A stretch of DNA of 64,000 bases, taken from assembly GCA_903813345.2 (NCBI GenBank), contig CAIIXF020000009.1:928001-992000 (forward strand). Reading direction: 5' to 3'. Positions within the stretch are counted from its first letter, which is position 1. The number at the start of each line of letters is the position of its first letter. Positions 53,474 to 64,000 of the stretch are shown in pieces. The stretch is from Owenia fusiformis (Eukaryota > Annelida > Polychaeta > Sabellida > Oweniidae). Made by a program: the position numbers and the translations under genes. The notes under the pieces were generated by a model. The model had not been told where the DNA came from. It was given only the letters and a program-made list of their open reading frames with translations, and did no database searches.

Positions 53474-54675
53474 CACAGGAAGTTGTATTAAGTCCTTTTT
53501 GGGCCCTAACGGCCTTCTGCCCTCCCCCAATCTCACACAACAGACGAATCTATAAGGATGCCAACAAACATCTAGACCTGAAAAAAAAATGAAATCAAAA
53601 CAAAGTTTTTTACAAGATCCTTGTTCAAAAAGCCTCCAAACTCGCTCAATTTGGAGTAAAAATACTTCTCAATTGAAAAGAAACAAAAAAAGCACGAGCT
53701 GACAGATGCTTAATGACGATATAAGCCCTGCAAAACATCTACCCATCAAAACTCGACGAAATGGAAGGAAATGAAAAATTCAAATATTTACTGACTCTGT
53801 AACTCTTCAATGACACAAAGTACTACAAAAAATGTTAAATCTGATAAACCTTATACTATAAGCTTTGTATATTTTTGCAAATACTTAGCTGATTTAGTGT
53901 ACATACCTTTAAAATCTCAAATCTTTCTAGACTTTATTTTTCAAACTTTTCGGAAATGCCAATATGGCCGATGGACACACCAAAAAAATTTCATGATCAA
54001 ATTAAACAAGTAATGTATTAATAAAATAATAATTTCTGTCTCCTAAAATTACATTTAAGAATTACCTTGGTTTGATATATGTTATTCAATGCTCAAATAA
54101 GGTTTAATTGTAAAAATGATCATGACCTACTTTTAGGCTGGCCAATCCAATCGCAAAAGATTATTAGATCCGTAAACGTGTCATGGGCGCTGAAAGAAAA
54201 GTTTCTCAAAAAATTCAAATTTTAAATAACTATCAATACGGTATGATTTTCAATATATATTGGTAAATCATAACAGTATTTCTAGTCAAATACGTACAAG
54301 GAAAAAGAAGACGAAATTTGAAAAGCAACATTACAGCAGGAAGGGAGCTACAGAGTCGGTAAATATTTGAATTTTTCATTTCCTTCCATTTCGTCGAGTT
54401 TTGACGGGTAGATGTTTTGCAGGGCTTATATCGTCATTAAGCATCTGTCAGCTCGTGCTTTTTTGTTTCTTTTCAATTGAGAAGTATTTTTACTCCATAT
54501 TGAGCGAGTTTGGAGGCTTTTTGAACAAGGATCTTGTAAAAAACTTTGTTTTGATTTCATTTTTTTTTCAGGTCTAGATGTTTGTTGGCATCCTTATAGA
54601 TTTGTCTGTTGTGTGAGATTGGGGGAGGGCAGAAGGCCGTTAGGTCCCAAAAAGGACTTAATACAACTTCCTGTG
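53474..54675. mobile_element. TIR element with 8-bp TSD, about 340-bp arms
   Basis: CACAGGAAGTTGTATTAAGT at 53,474 and its inverse at 54,675, flanked by GGGTACAC (53,466-53,473 and 54,676-54,683). Arms of about 340 bp are almost identical; the loop of about 500 bp has no convincing ORF. An 8-bp duplication suggests hAT or a similar superfamily. Confidence 0.8.
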
Positions 54676-55048
54676 GGGTACACGGGCCAACCAGGAAGGT
54701 TCCTTTCAATTTCAAAATGAGTTGTAAACCATAAAGATCTATTTTTAAATTATATTCTATTCAAATTCTATCACTGGTTAGTGTTAAATTATACATCTGC
54801 TTCATATGGGCTTATTAGCCTTTTGCAGATAATTGACATAGACATAGAATATACTTTTCCATATATTTTTGCACAATGGTCTCCTGATTTCTTATTCTTG
54901 GGGTTCTACTGATGCAATAAAACCACATGCTATCTATTGCAAGACTTATGCCTGGCACAACTGTCACCATGTTATTAGGTGTTTTTAAGTTTCGCAAGGA
55001 TACTGCCATGACTGTGGTATGGTTATCGTGAAAGCCTGGTATAACCAT

Positions 55049-55204
55049 GACATAGAGGTTCTTATATGAGTACCTGTGCAAGATCGTCCATTCTTGATGA
55101 GCTTTGATAATTCTTCTTTATCGAGTCGCAAACGTGATAAAGAATCGAGTCAAGAATGGACGATATTGCACAGGTACGAGTACAAGAAAGTTTTTCTCAT
55201 ATGA
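55049..55204. repeat. Hairpin MITE, copy 1
   Basis: TGAGTACCTGTGCAAGATCG / CGATATTGCACAGGTACGAG arms with an inner CATTCTTGA / TCAAGAATG and a TTTATCGAGTCG loop region. A direct second copy lies at 55,551-55,727. Confidence 0.75.
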
Positions 55205-55550
55205 CTCTGTATAATGCTTTATTTTCATGTTTTCATAACAAAACTGGGTGCAAAATAGCTTCAGATTAATGGAACTTCATCTTTCAATTGTTATGACGTC
55301 ATAACAATATTGTAGAAAATACATGGATACACGAGGCAACAAAGCTCCATTGTTATGACGTCACAGCTTAGTTTTGTAGAATGAGCATGGATACTCTTAG
55401 CAACGGTGTATTTGTTGCTATGCTGTTGATGTTTATAGACCAGTGATGTCACAAGTAAATCTCATCTTACACTTGTGACTTTTTAGGATGAAAGATGGCA
55501 ATATCTTGAATGGGGTAAAGATGGCTGTATCTTGGTTATTCATATGAGAA

Positions 55551-55727
55551 ATAGAGGTTCTTATATGAGTACCTGTGCAAGATCGTCTATTCTTGATGAG
55601 CTTTGATAATTCTTCTTTATCGAGTCGAAGACGAGATAAAGAAACATTATCAAAGCGAGTCAAGAATGGACGATATTGCACAGGTACGAGTACAAGAAAG
55701 TTTTTCTCATATGACTCTGTATTATGC
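55551..55727. repeat. Hairpin MITE, copy 2
   Basis: Same sequence and orientation as 55,049-55,204, with a slightly longer arm (GATAAAGAAACATTATCAAAG). The 350 bp between the copies contains TTATGACGTCA sequence related to 10,080-10,250. Confidence 0.75.
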
Positions 55728-56581
55728 CATATTTTTGGATTTTTAAAAATTTTTGAACCAAGATAACAGAGTTCTGCTTGGGCCTCTGGTCAGTTTAACT
55801 AGTTCCACATATCATTTACATGACTGGGAACACAATGAATGGAAATGGTCAGAATGACAATAAACATGATGAAATAACCTTTTCAGCCCTCTGAAAATGT
55901 GACTGAAAAATAGCTAAAAGTAGGTGCTCAGGAAAGGTCAATGAACAGAATCTTTTGATTTTTTCAGAAAATGTGTCCAATATATTGCTTAAAATGATGC
56001 AATCATTGAAATTTTAAAAAATTGTCTGATACAATAACAGCTGTAGTAAAAAGGAAAATAGATTGATTTTCAAATCAGTTCTTTTTTTTAGATTCCAGCC
56101 ATTTTAGGTCTCGCGATATCTCGTGACTTTCAAAGTAAATATTTGCTACAAAATAACTCGTGTTAGCTTAATATGAATAGTCACGTGATCTTTCAGGAGT
56201 TACCCATGCGCATAAAAAGTACAATGCGCATGTGCACGCATGCGCAAAAAGTTAAAATGGTGCGTGCCAGTTCTGGAATTTCTCCACTTTAACTGCAATT
56301 ATACAACAAGTAGGACTTATTGTCACCACGCGTCATGAAAAGGGCAAGTTACATTCAATTATCTTCTTAAATACCATTTCTTATTCTAGCGCGCCTGCTG
56401 GAAGTTGGAGAAAACCACTTCACAAGACGGTATATTTTAACGGTTTGTCAGCTGGCTTTTGAGCCAGCTGTGTTCAGTAAAGCCAGGCAATATAATATAG
56501 CACTGTCACGGTTATACCAGGCTATCACGATAACACTACAACAGTCATGGCAGGATCCTTGCGAAACTTAAAAACACTTAA

Positions 56582-57405
56582 AGCTTTTTGCAAGGCCTGA
56601 GTGCGCCGCTAACATGCTAAATAGAAGAGTTAGCTGACGTTTGGGAGTCTGACTTACCTTCTAAAGGTTAGAACCCGAATTTTAATGAAACCATATCACC
56701 TTTGTTGCGTCGATGATGATGCATAAACATAGCATTTGATAGAAATTAGTGTAAATACTTTTCCGACTTTTTCATTTTTCATCAATGTTGACTTCCGGGA
56801 AGGCGTTGTAGTTATCACGAAATAACGCATTGACCCTTGAACTTTACTTTGTTGACGTGTCAACCAAGCATGTCTGGTGTGAAAATTAAAAGAATATTAA
56901 GCAATGTTCTACATCCGCCAAGCTAAGTGAAGTAGCCAATATTTAAAATTAGCAATTTAAAGTGAAGTACGCAACGAACGAAACTGCGTGATCTGCACTC
57001 CCACTATTGGTCTGAACGAAATGCTACGTAGAAATATGAGCCGTCTGCTGTATTAGTCGATTAATAGAGTAAGACCTGTTGGTGATGCTTTATAATTTAG
57101 ACCAAAACATTGAAGAACATACGGACCTGTAAATCGTGAAAACAACGAACAAATATTCGGTTTTCATATATGTTCGGTAATTTTTCGTATTGAAACTTCC
57201 GGAACTTACAAGGAAATCATCATTTTATCGGTCCATGATTTACCTCTTGGATGTTGTGGCAAATGCTCCATGGTTGACGGAACAAAGGTGATATGGTTTC
57301 ATTAAGATTCGGGTTCTAACCTTTAGAAGGTAAGTCAGACTCCCAAACGTCAGCTAACTCTTCTATTTAGCATGTTAGCGGCGCACTCAGGCCTTGCAAA
57401 AAGCT
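56582..57405. mobile_element. TIR element with TTAA target duplication
   Basis: AGCTTTTTGCAAGGCCTGAG at 56,582 and the inverse at 57,405, flanked by TTAA (56,578-56,581 and 57,406-57,409). Arms of about 125 bp contain GCGCCGCTAACATG and TAGAACCCGAAT. A TTAA target points to piggyBac or Kolobok type. No transposase. Confidence 0.78.
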
Positions 57406-57701
57406 TTAATAACATGTGACGGTTGTGCCAGGCATAAGTCTTGCAACAGATAGGGTCTGAATAAAACAGTGAAAATCCAATGATCTCTAGATATGATGAA
57501 ACGAATGATGAAACATATTTTCCCACATTAAATCATAACGATAAAGAGATGTTATTATTTGGCCTACCTACATGAAGGTTTTCTTCCTTGAACTCTGAAC
57601 AGGTTTCTGGAATGCATTTTGGCCGAGTGGTGCTTCATTTTTGTCTTCGACTCCTGTGAGATACTTCCAAACATCTGTTACGATGATGATGATAAACTCA
57701 C

Positions 57702-57898
57702 TCTTCGTGATCTACTGGCATAACATCCATAAGTGTGATGATGGGGACGATTTGCGTTTTTTCATTTTTCAATTTGAATTTCTGAGCTGACCGTTTTTTT
57801 CTCGGATAAATCATCGACTGGCGTTTTCCTCCAAATCTGGCGGCGACTGCATATTTCACATTGGGTCTCCCTTTGAAAATTACATCCCTATTACTCAT
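57702..57898 (-). CDS. Hypothetical first coding exon (minus)
   Basis: ATG at 57,898; reads MSNRDVIFKGRPNVKYAVAA then RFGGKRQSMIYPRKKRSAQK, a basic protein-like sequence, ending ...VDHE with a strong donor GAAGA|GTGAGT (phase 2). Just downstream (about 57,585-57,684) another frame reads DVWKYLTGVEDKNEAPLGQN, which may be a further exon, though the 20-odd bases between are too short for an intron and the phases do not match. No family recognised. Confidence 0.35.
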
Positions 57899-58164
57899 GA
57901 CCAATCTAATGTACGTAAATAATAATAAAAATGGCTAGAGTCGAAGATATCTATGAAAAAGGTGGGAGAATTTTAAATAACGCCTTTAGAATTTTAAAAA
58001 TGGCCGTTTTGAGGATTCCCGGATGTTAAAACTTCGTTCAGTGATTTCTCCCGGGAATTTCTATTTCCTGCGGACCCTATTTCCAATTACTCCTTATTAT
58101 ACGATGATTGTTCTTAATATGTCAAAGAAGTCAGAGAAGCAATTTACATAAAAGTGCCGAGTTG

Positions 58165-61100
58165 AATAGATTCCCATAGGAACATTATAGTACGGTTCAA
58201 TATTGTGACTTTGAACTGGGTCAATATTGTTTGAGGTGTCTAGGAACATTACAGTATGGGACATGGGTCACTCTTGTATGAGCTAATTCTATCCCGTTTT
58301 GGAGGCATAGTGACCTTATAGTACGGATCAATCTTGTGTGAGCAGGGCCAATCTTGTGTGAACCCGTGAAGTCTCATGTTACAGGCATAGGAGCATTATA
58401 GAACGGATCAATATTGTGTGAACTGGGTCAATATTATGTGAGGTGCCCAGGAACATTACAGTACGAGGGCCAATCTTGTGTGAGATAGTCCAATATATAG
58501 TATGTGAGAGGCATAAGAACATTGTAGTATTGGTCAATATCGTGTGAGATGTGTCAATATTGTGTATTGTGCCCAGAAACATTAGAGTACGGGTCACTAT
58601 TGTGAGTTTTAATTCAATCCCGTGTTGCTGGCATAGGGACCTTATAGTACTGGTCAATCTTGTGTGAAAAGGGTCAATCTTGTGTGAGATAGTCCAATAG
58701 TATTTGAAAGGCATAAGAACATTGTAGTATTGGTCAATATCGTGTGAGATGTGTCAATATTGTGTATTGTGCCCAGAAACATTAGAGTACGAATCACTAT
58801 TGTGAGATTTAATTCAATCCCGTGTTGCTGGCATAGGGACCTTATAGTACTGGTCAATCTTGTGTTAGAAGGGTCAATCTTGTGTGAACCCGTTCAGTCT
58901 CATGTGAGAGGCATAGAGGCATTATAGTACGGATCAATATTGTGTGAACTGGGTCAATGTTGTTTGAGGTGCCTAGGAACATTACAATACGGGTCACTCT
59001 TGTATGAGCTAATTCTATCCCGTTTTGGAGGCATAGTGACCATATGGTATGGGTCAATCTTGTGTGAGCAGGGCCAATCTTGTGTGAGATAGTCCAAAAG
59101 TATGTGAGAGGCATATAAAACATTGTAGTACGGGCCAATATCGTGTGAGATGTGTCAATATTGTGTATTTTGCCCAGAAACATTAGAGTACGGGTCACTA
59201 TTGTGAGATTTAATTCAATCCCGTGTTGCTGGCATAGGGACCTTATAGTACTGGTCAATCTTGTGTGAGACGGATCAATCTTGTGTGAACCCGGCAGTCT
59301 CATGTTACAGGCATAGGAGCATTATAGAACGGATCAATATTGTGTGAACTGGGTAATTATTATGTGAGGTGACCAGGAACATTACAGTGCGAGTTACTCT
59401 TGTATGAGCTAATTCCATCCCGTTTTGGAGGCATAGACCTCATAGTATGGGTCAATCTTGTGTGAGCAGGGCCAATCTTGTGTGAGATAGTCAAATAGTA
59501 TATGAGAGGCATAAGAACATTGTAGCATTGGTCAATATCGTGTGAGATGTGTCAATATTGTGTATTGTGCCCAGAAACATTAGAGTACGGGTCACTTTTG
59601 TAAGATTTAATTCAATCCCGTGTTGGTGGCATAGGGACCTTATAGTACTGGTCAATCTTGTGTAAGAAGGGTCAATCTTGTGTGAGATAGTCCAATAGTA
59701 TCTGAGAGGCATAAGAACATTGTAGTATTGGTCAATATCGTGTGAGATGTGTCAATATTGTGTATTGTGCCCAGAAACATAAGAGTACGGGTCACTTTTG
59801 TGAGATTTAATTCAATCCCGTGTTGGTGGCATAGGGACCTTATAGTACTGGTCAATCTTGTGTGAGAAGGGTCAATATTGTGTGAGATAGTCCAATAGTA
59901 TCTGAGAGGCATAAGAACATTGTAGTATTGGTCAATATCGTGTGAGATGTGTCAATATTGTGTATTGTGCCCAGAAACATTAGAGTACGGGTCACTTTTG
60001 TGAGATTTAATTCAATCCCGTGTTGGTGGCATAGGGACCTTATAGTACTGGTCAATCTTGTGTGAGACGGGTCAATCTTGTGTGAACCCTTGCAGTCTCA
60101 TGTTAGAGGCATAGGAGCATTATAGAACGGATCGATATTGTGTGAACTGAGTCAATATTATGTGAGGTGACCAGGAACATTACAGTGCGAGTTATTCTTG
60201 TATGAGCTAATTCTATCCCGTGTTGCTGGCATAAGGACCTTATAGTACTGGTCAATCTTGTGTGAGCAGGGCCAATCTTGTGTGAGATAGTCCAGTAGTA
60301 TCTGAGAGGCATGAGAACATTGTAGAATTGGTCAATATCTTGTGAGATGTGCCAATATTGTGTATTGTGCCCAGAAACATTAGAGTACGGGTCACTATTG
60401 TAAGATTTAATTCAATCCCGTGTTGCTGGCATAGGGACCTTATAGTACTGGCCAATCTTGTGTGAGAAGGGTCAATCTTGTGTGCGATAGTCCAATAGTA
60501 TCTGAGAGGCATAAGAACATTGTAGTATTTGTCAATATCGTGTGAGATGTGTCAATATTGTGTATTGTGCCCAGAAACATTAGAGTACGGGTCACTTTTG
60601 TGAGATTTAATTCAATCCCGTGTTGGTGGCATAGGGACCTTATAGTACTGGTCAATCTTGTGTGAGAAGGGTCAATCTTGTGTGAACCCTTGCAGTCTCA
60701 TGTTACAGGCATAGGAGCATTATAGAACGGATCAATATTGTGTGAACTGGGTCAATATTATGTGAGGTGCCCAGGAACATAACAGTGCGAGTCACTCTTG
60801 TATGAGCTAATTCCATCCCGTTTTGGAGGCATAGTGACCTTATAGTATGGGTCAATCTTGTGTGAGCAGGGTCAATCTTGTGTGAGATAGTCAAATAGTA
60901 TGTGAGAGGCATAAGAACATTGTAGTATTGGTCAATATCGTGTGAGATGTGTCAATATTGTGTATTGTGCCCAGAAACATTAGAGTACGGGCCACTATTG
61001 TGAGATTTAATTCAATCCCGTGTTGCTGGCATAGGGACCTTATAGTACCGGTCAATCTTATGTGAGAAGGGTCAATCTTGTGTGAGATGGTCCAATAGTA

Positions 61101-64000
61101 TCTGAGAGACATAAGAACATTGTAGTATTGGTCAATATCGTGTGAGATGTGTCAATATTGTGTATTGTGCCCAGAAACATTAGAGTACGGGTCACTATTG
61201 TGAGATTTAATTCAATCCCGTGTTGCTGGCATAGGGACCTTATAGTACTGGTCAATCTTGTGTGAGCAGGGCCAATCTTGTGTGAGATAGTCCAATAGTA
61301 TCTGAGAGGCATGAGAACATTGTAGTATTGGTCAATATCGTGTGAGATGTGTCAATATTGTGTATTGTGCCCAGAAACATTAGAGTACGGGTCACTATTG
61401 TAAGATTTAATTCAATCCCGTGTTGCTGGCATAGGGACCTTATAGTACTGGTCAATCTTGTGTGAGAAGGGTCAATCTTGTGTGCGATAGTCCAATAGTA
61501 TCTGAGAGGCATAAGAACATTGTAGTATTTGTCAATATCGTGTGAGATGTGTCAATATTGTGTATTGTGCCCAGAAACATTAGAGTACGGGTCACTTTTG
61601 TGAGATTTAATTCAATCCCGTGTTGGTGGCATAGGGACCTTATAGTACTGGTCAATCTTGTTCGAGAAGGGTCAATCTTGTGTGAACCCGTGCAGTCTCA
61701 TGTTACAGGCATATGAGCATTATAGAACGGATCAATATTGTGTGAACTGGGTCAATATTATGTGAGGTGCCCAGGAACATTACAGTGCGAGTCACTCTTG
61801 TATGAGCTAATTCCATCCCGTTTTGGAGGCATAGTGACCTTATAGTATGGGTCAATCTTGTGTGAGCAGGGCCAATCTTGTGTGAGATAGTCAAATAGTA
61901 TGTGAGAGGCATAAGAACATTGTAGCATTGGTCAATATCGTGTGAGATGTGTCAATATTGTGTATTGTGCCCAGAAACATTAGAGTACGGGTCACTATTG
62001 TGAGATTTAATTCAATCCCGTGTTGCTGGCATAGGGACCTTATAGTACTGGTCAATCTTGTGTGAGAAGGGTCAATCTTGTGTGAGATAGTCCAATAGTA
62101 TCTGAGAGGCATAAGAACATTGTAGTATTTGTCAATATCGTGTGAGATGTGTCAATATTGTGTATTGTGCCCAGAAACATTAGAGTACGGGCCACTATTG
62201 TGAGATTTAATTCAATCCCGTGTTGCTGGCATAGGGACCTTATAGTACTGGTCAATCTTGTGTGAGAAGGGTCAATCTTGTGTGAGATAGTCCAATAGTA
62301 TCTGAGAGGCATAAGAACATTGTAGTATTTGTCAATATCGTGTGAGATGTGTCAATATTGTGTATTGTGCCCAGAAACATTAGAGTACGGGTCACTTTTG
62401 TGAGATTTAATTCAATCCCGTGTTGGTGGCATAGGGACCTTATAGTACTGGTCAATCTTGTGTGAGACGGGTCAATCTTGTGTGAACCCGTGCAGTCTCA
62501 TGTCTGAGGCATAGGAGCATTATAGAACCGATCGATATTGTGTGAACTGAGTCAATATTATGTGAGGTGACCAGGAACATTACAGTGCAAGTTATTCTTG
62601 TATGAGCTAATTCTATCCCGTTTTGGAGGCATAGTGACCTTATAGTATAGGTCAATCTTGTGTGAGCAGGGCCAATCTTGTGTGAGATAGTCAAATAGTT
62701 TGTGAGAGGCATAAGAACATTGTAGTATTGGTCAATATCGTGTGAGATGTGTCAATATCGTGTATTGTGCCCAGAAACATTAGAGTACGGGCCACTATTG
62801 TGAGATTTAATTCAATCCCGTGTTGCTGGCATAGGAACCTTATAGTACTGGTCAATCTTGTGTGAGAAGGGTCAATCTTGTGTGAGATAGTCCAATAGTA
62901 TCTGAGAGGCATAAGAACATTGTAGTATTTGTCAATATCGTGTGAGATGTGTCAATATTGTGTATTGTGCCCAGTAACATTAGAGTACGGGCCACTATTG
63001 TGAGATTTAATTCAATCCCGTGTTGCTGGCATAGGGACCTTATAGTACTGGTCAATCTTGTGTGAGAAGGGTCAATCTTGTGTGAGATAGTCCAATAGTA
63101 TCTGAGAGGCATAAGAACATTGTAATATTTGTCAATATCGTGTGAGATGTGTCAATATTGTGTATTGTGCCCAGAAACATTAGAGTACGGGTCACTTTTG
63201 TGAGATTTAATTCAATCCCGTGTTGGTGGCATAGGGACCTTATAGTACTGGTCAATCTTGTGTGAGACGGGTCAATCTTGTGTGAACCCGTGCAGTCTCA
63301 TGTCTGAGGCATAGGAGCATTATAGAACCGATCGATATTGTGTGAACTGAGTCAATATTATGTGAGGTGACCAGGAACATTACAGTGCAAGTTATTCTTG
63401 TATGAGCTAATTCTATCCCGTTTTGGAGGCATAGTGACCTTATAGTATAGGTCAATCTTGTGTGAGCAGGGCCAATCTTGTGTGAGATAGTCAAATAGTA
63501 TGTGAGAGGCATAAGAACATTGTAGTATTGGTCAATATCGTGTGAGATGTGTCAATATTGTGTATTGTGCCCAGAAACATTAGAGTACGGGCCACTATTG
63601 TGAGATTTAATTCAATCCCGTGTTGCTGGCATAAGGACCTCATAGTACTGGTCAATCTTGTGTGAGAAGGGTCAATCTTGTGTGAGATAGTCGAATAGTA
63701 TCTGAGAGGCATAAGAACATTGTAGTATTGGTCAATATCGTGTGAGATGTGTCAATATTGTGTATTTTGCCCAGAAACATTAGAGTACGGGTCACTATTG
63801 TGAGATTTAATTCAATCCCGTGTTGCTGGCATAGGGACCTTATAGTACTGGTCAATCTTGTGTGACCAGGGCCAATCTTGTGTGAACCCGTGCAGTCTCG
63901 TGTGAGAGGCATAGGAGCATTATAGTGCGGATCAATATTGTGTGAACTGGGTCAATATTGTATGAGGTGCCCAGGAACATTTCAGTATAGGTCACTCTTG
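58165..64000. repeat. 200-bp satellite array, about 29 monomers, runs off the window
   Basis: The basic period is 200 bp, very regular from about 59,500 onward. Each monomer is built of three related sub-blocks (spacing 60, 60, 80 bp), each with an ACATTNNAGTA-like box followed by GGTCAATNTTGTGTGA. At least two monomer types alternate irregularly: one with CCAGAAACATTAGAGTACGG and one with ATAGGAGCATTATAGAACGG and GAACCCGTGCAGTCTCATG (at about 58,370, 58,890, 59,290, 60,090, 60,690, 61,690, 62,490, 63,290 and 63,890). The many minus-strand open stretches of 67-86 codons are repeat by-products: 200 is not a multiple of three, so the frames close and restart. Confidence 0.92.

Larger units (their letters stand above)
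54930..57453. mobile_element. Palindromic element split by two later insertions
   Basis: CTATCTATTGCAAGACTTAT near 54,930 is inverted at 57,453. The next inner parts (54,985-55,052) are inverted at about 56,505-56,577. The palindrome is therefore broken by one insert or block at about 55,053-56,504 and another at 56,582-57,405. Confidence 0.6.

Noticed and set aside
58379-63912. Dozens of minus-strand 67-86-codon ORFs in the satellite
   Set aside because: They restart every 200 bp in changing frames and are by-products of the repeat.

Overview
This window looks like draft genomic sequence from a marine-type invertebrate animal: AT-rich, intron-rich and very dense in transposons. The evidence is spliced exons with GT-AG borders in consistent phase, SRCR-domain exons, a CEP350-like centrosomal gene, Penelope-like and Tc1/mariner elements, a Polinton-like element, a long satellite, and two runs of exactly 500 N (31,484-31,983 and 44,984-45,483). 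I cannot name the species or phylum. Nothing bacterial is present.

Layout. (1) 1-27,500, plus strand: part of a gene for a scavenger-receptor cysteine-rich (SRCR) protein. Three exons are visible (288-503, 15,277-15,430, 25,716-25,918), with phases that chain 1 / 1-2 / 2-1. The last two make up one SRCR domain. The two introns (about 14.8 and 10.3 kb) are packed with transposons: a dead LINE, two copies of a TIR family with nested Tc1/mariner elements, a family with 5-bp target duplications and RSS-heptamer-like ends, a 4.7-kb Polinton-like element with a packaging-type ATPase, nested mariner elements, and a Penelope-like GIY-YIG retroelement inside a long foldback element. Directly after the third SRCR exon lies a 39-bp x 40 minisatellite that copies the exon end together with its splice donor. 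(2) 27,500-31,484: mostly unassigned AT-rich sequence and a mariner remnant that runs into the first gap. (3) 32,145-38,278, minus strand: thirteen phase-consistent exons (about 815 codons) for the N-terminal part of a CEP350-like protein. The rest of the gene is not on the other side of the gap. (4) 38,600-57,460: nested TIR and foldback elements, a second larger copy of the 5-bp-TSD family, repeated ACCGACAATTGTCGGT palindromes, tRNA-like sequence and a few weak candidate exons. (5) 58,165-64,000: a 200-bp satellite with internal 60+60+80 structure and mixed monomer types, running off the window end.

How it fits together. The two host genes point toward each other across the 31.5-kb gap, and that join is doubtful because most of CEP350 is missing. 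The Polinton-like unit (TSD TATATC, 5'-AG ends, terminal AGT repeats, TIRs over 1.2 kb) has ATPase-type genes but no polymerase or integrase that I can see, so it looks non-autonomous. The items most worth following up are the splice-donor minisatellite, the Polinton-like unit and the CACGGTG-ended family with convergent gene starts.
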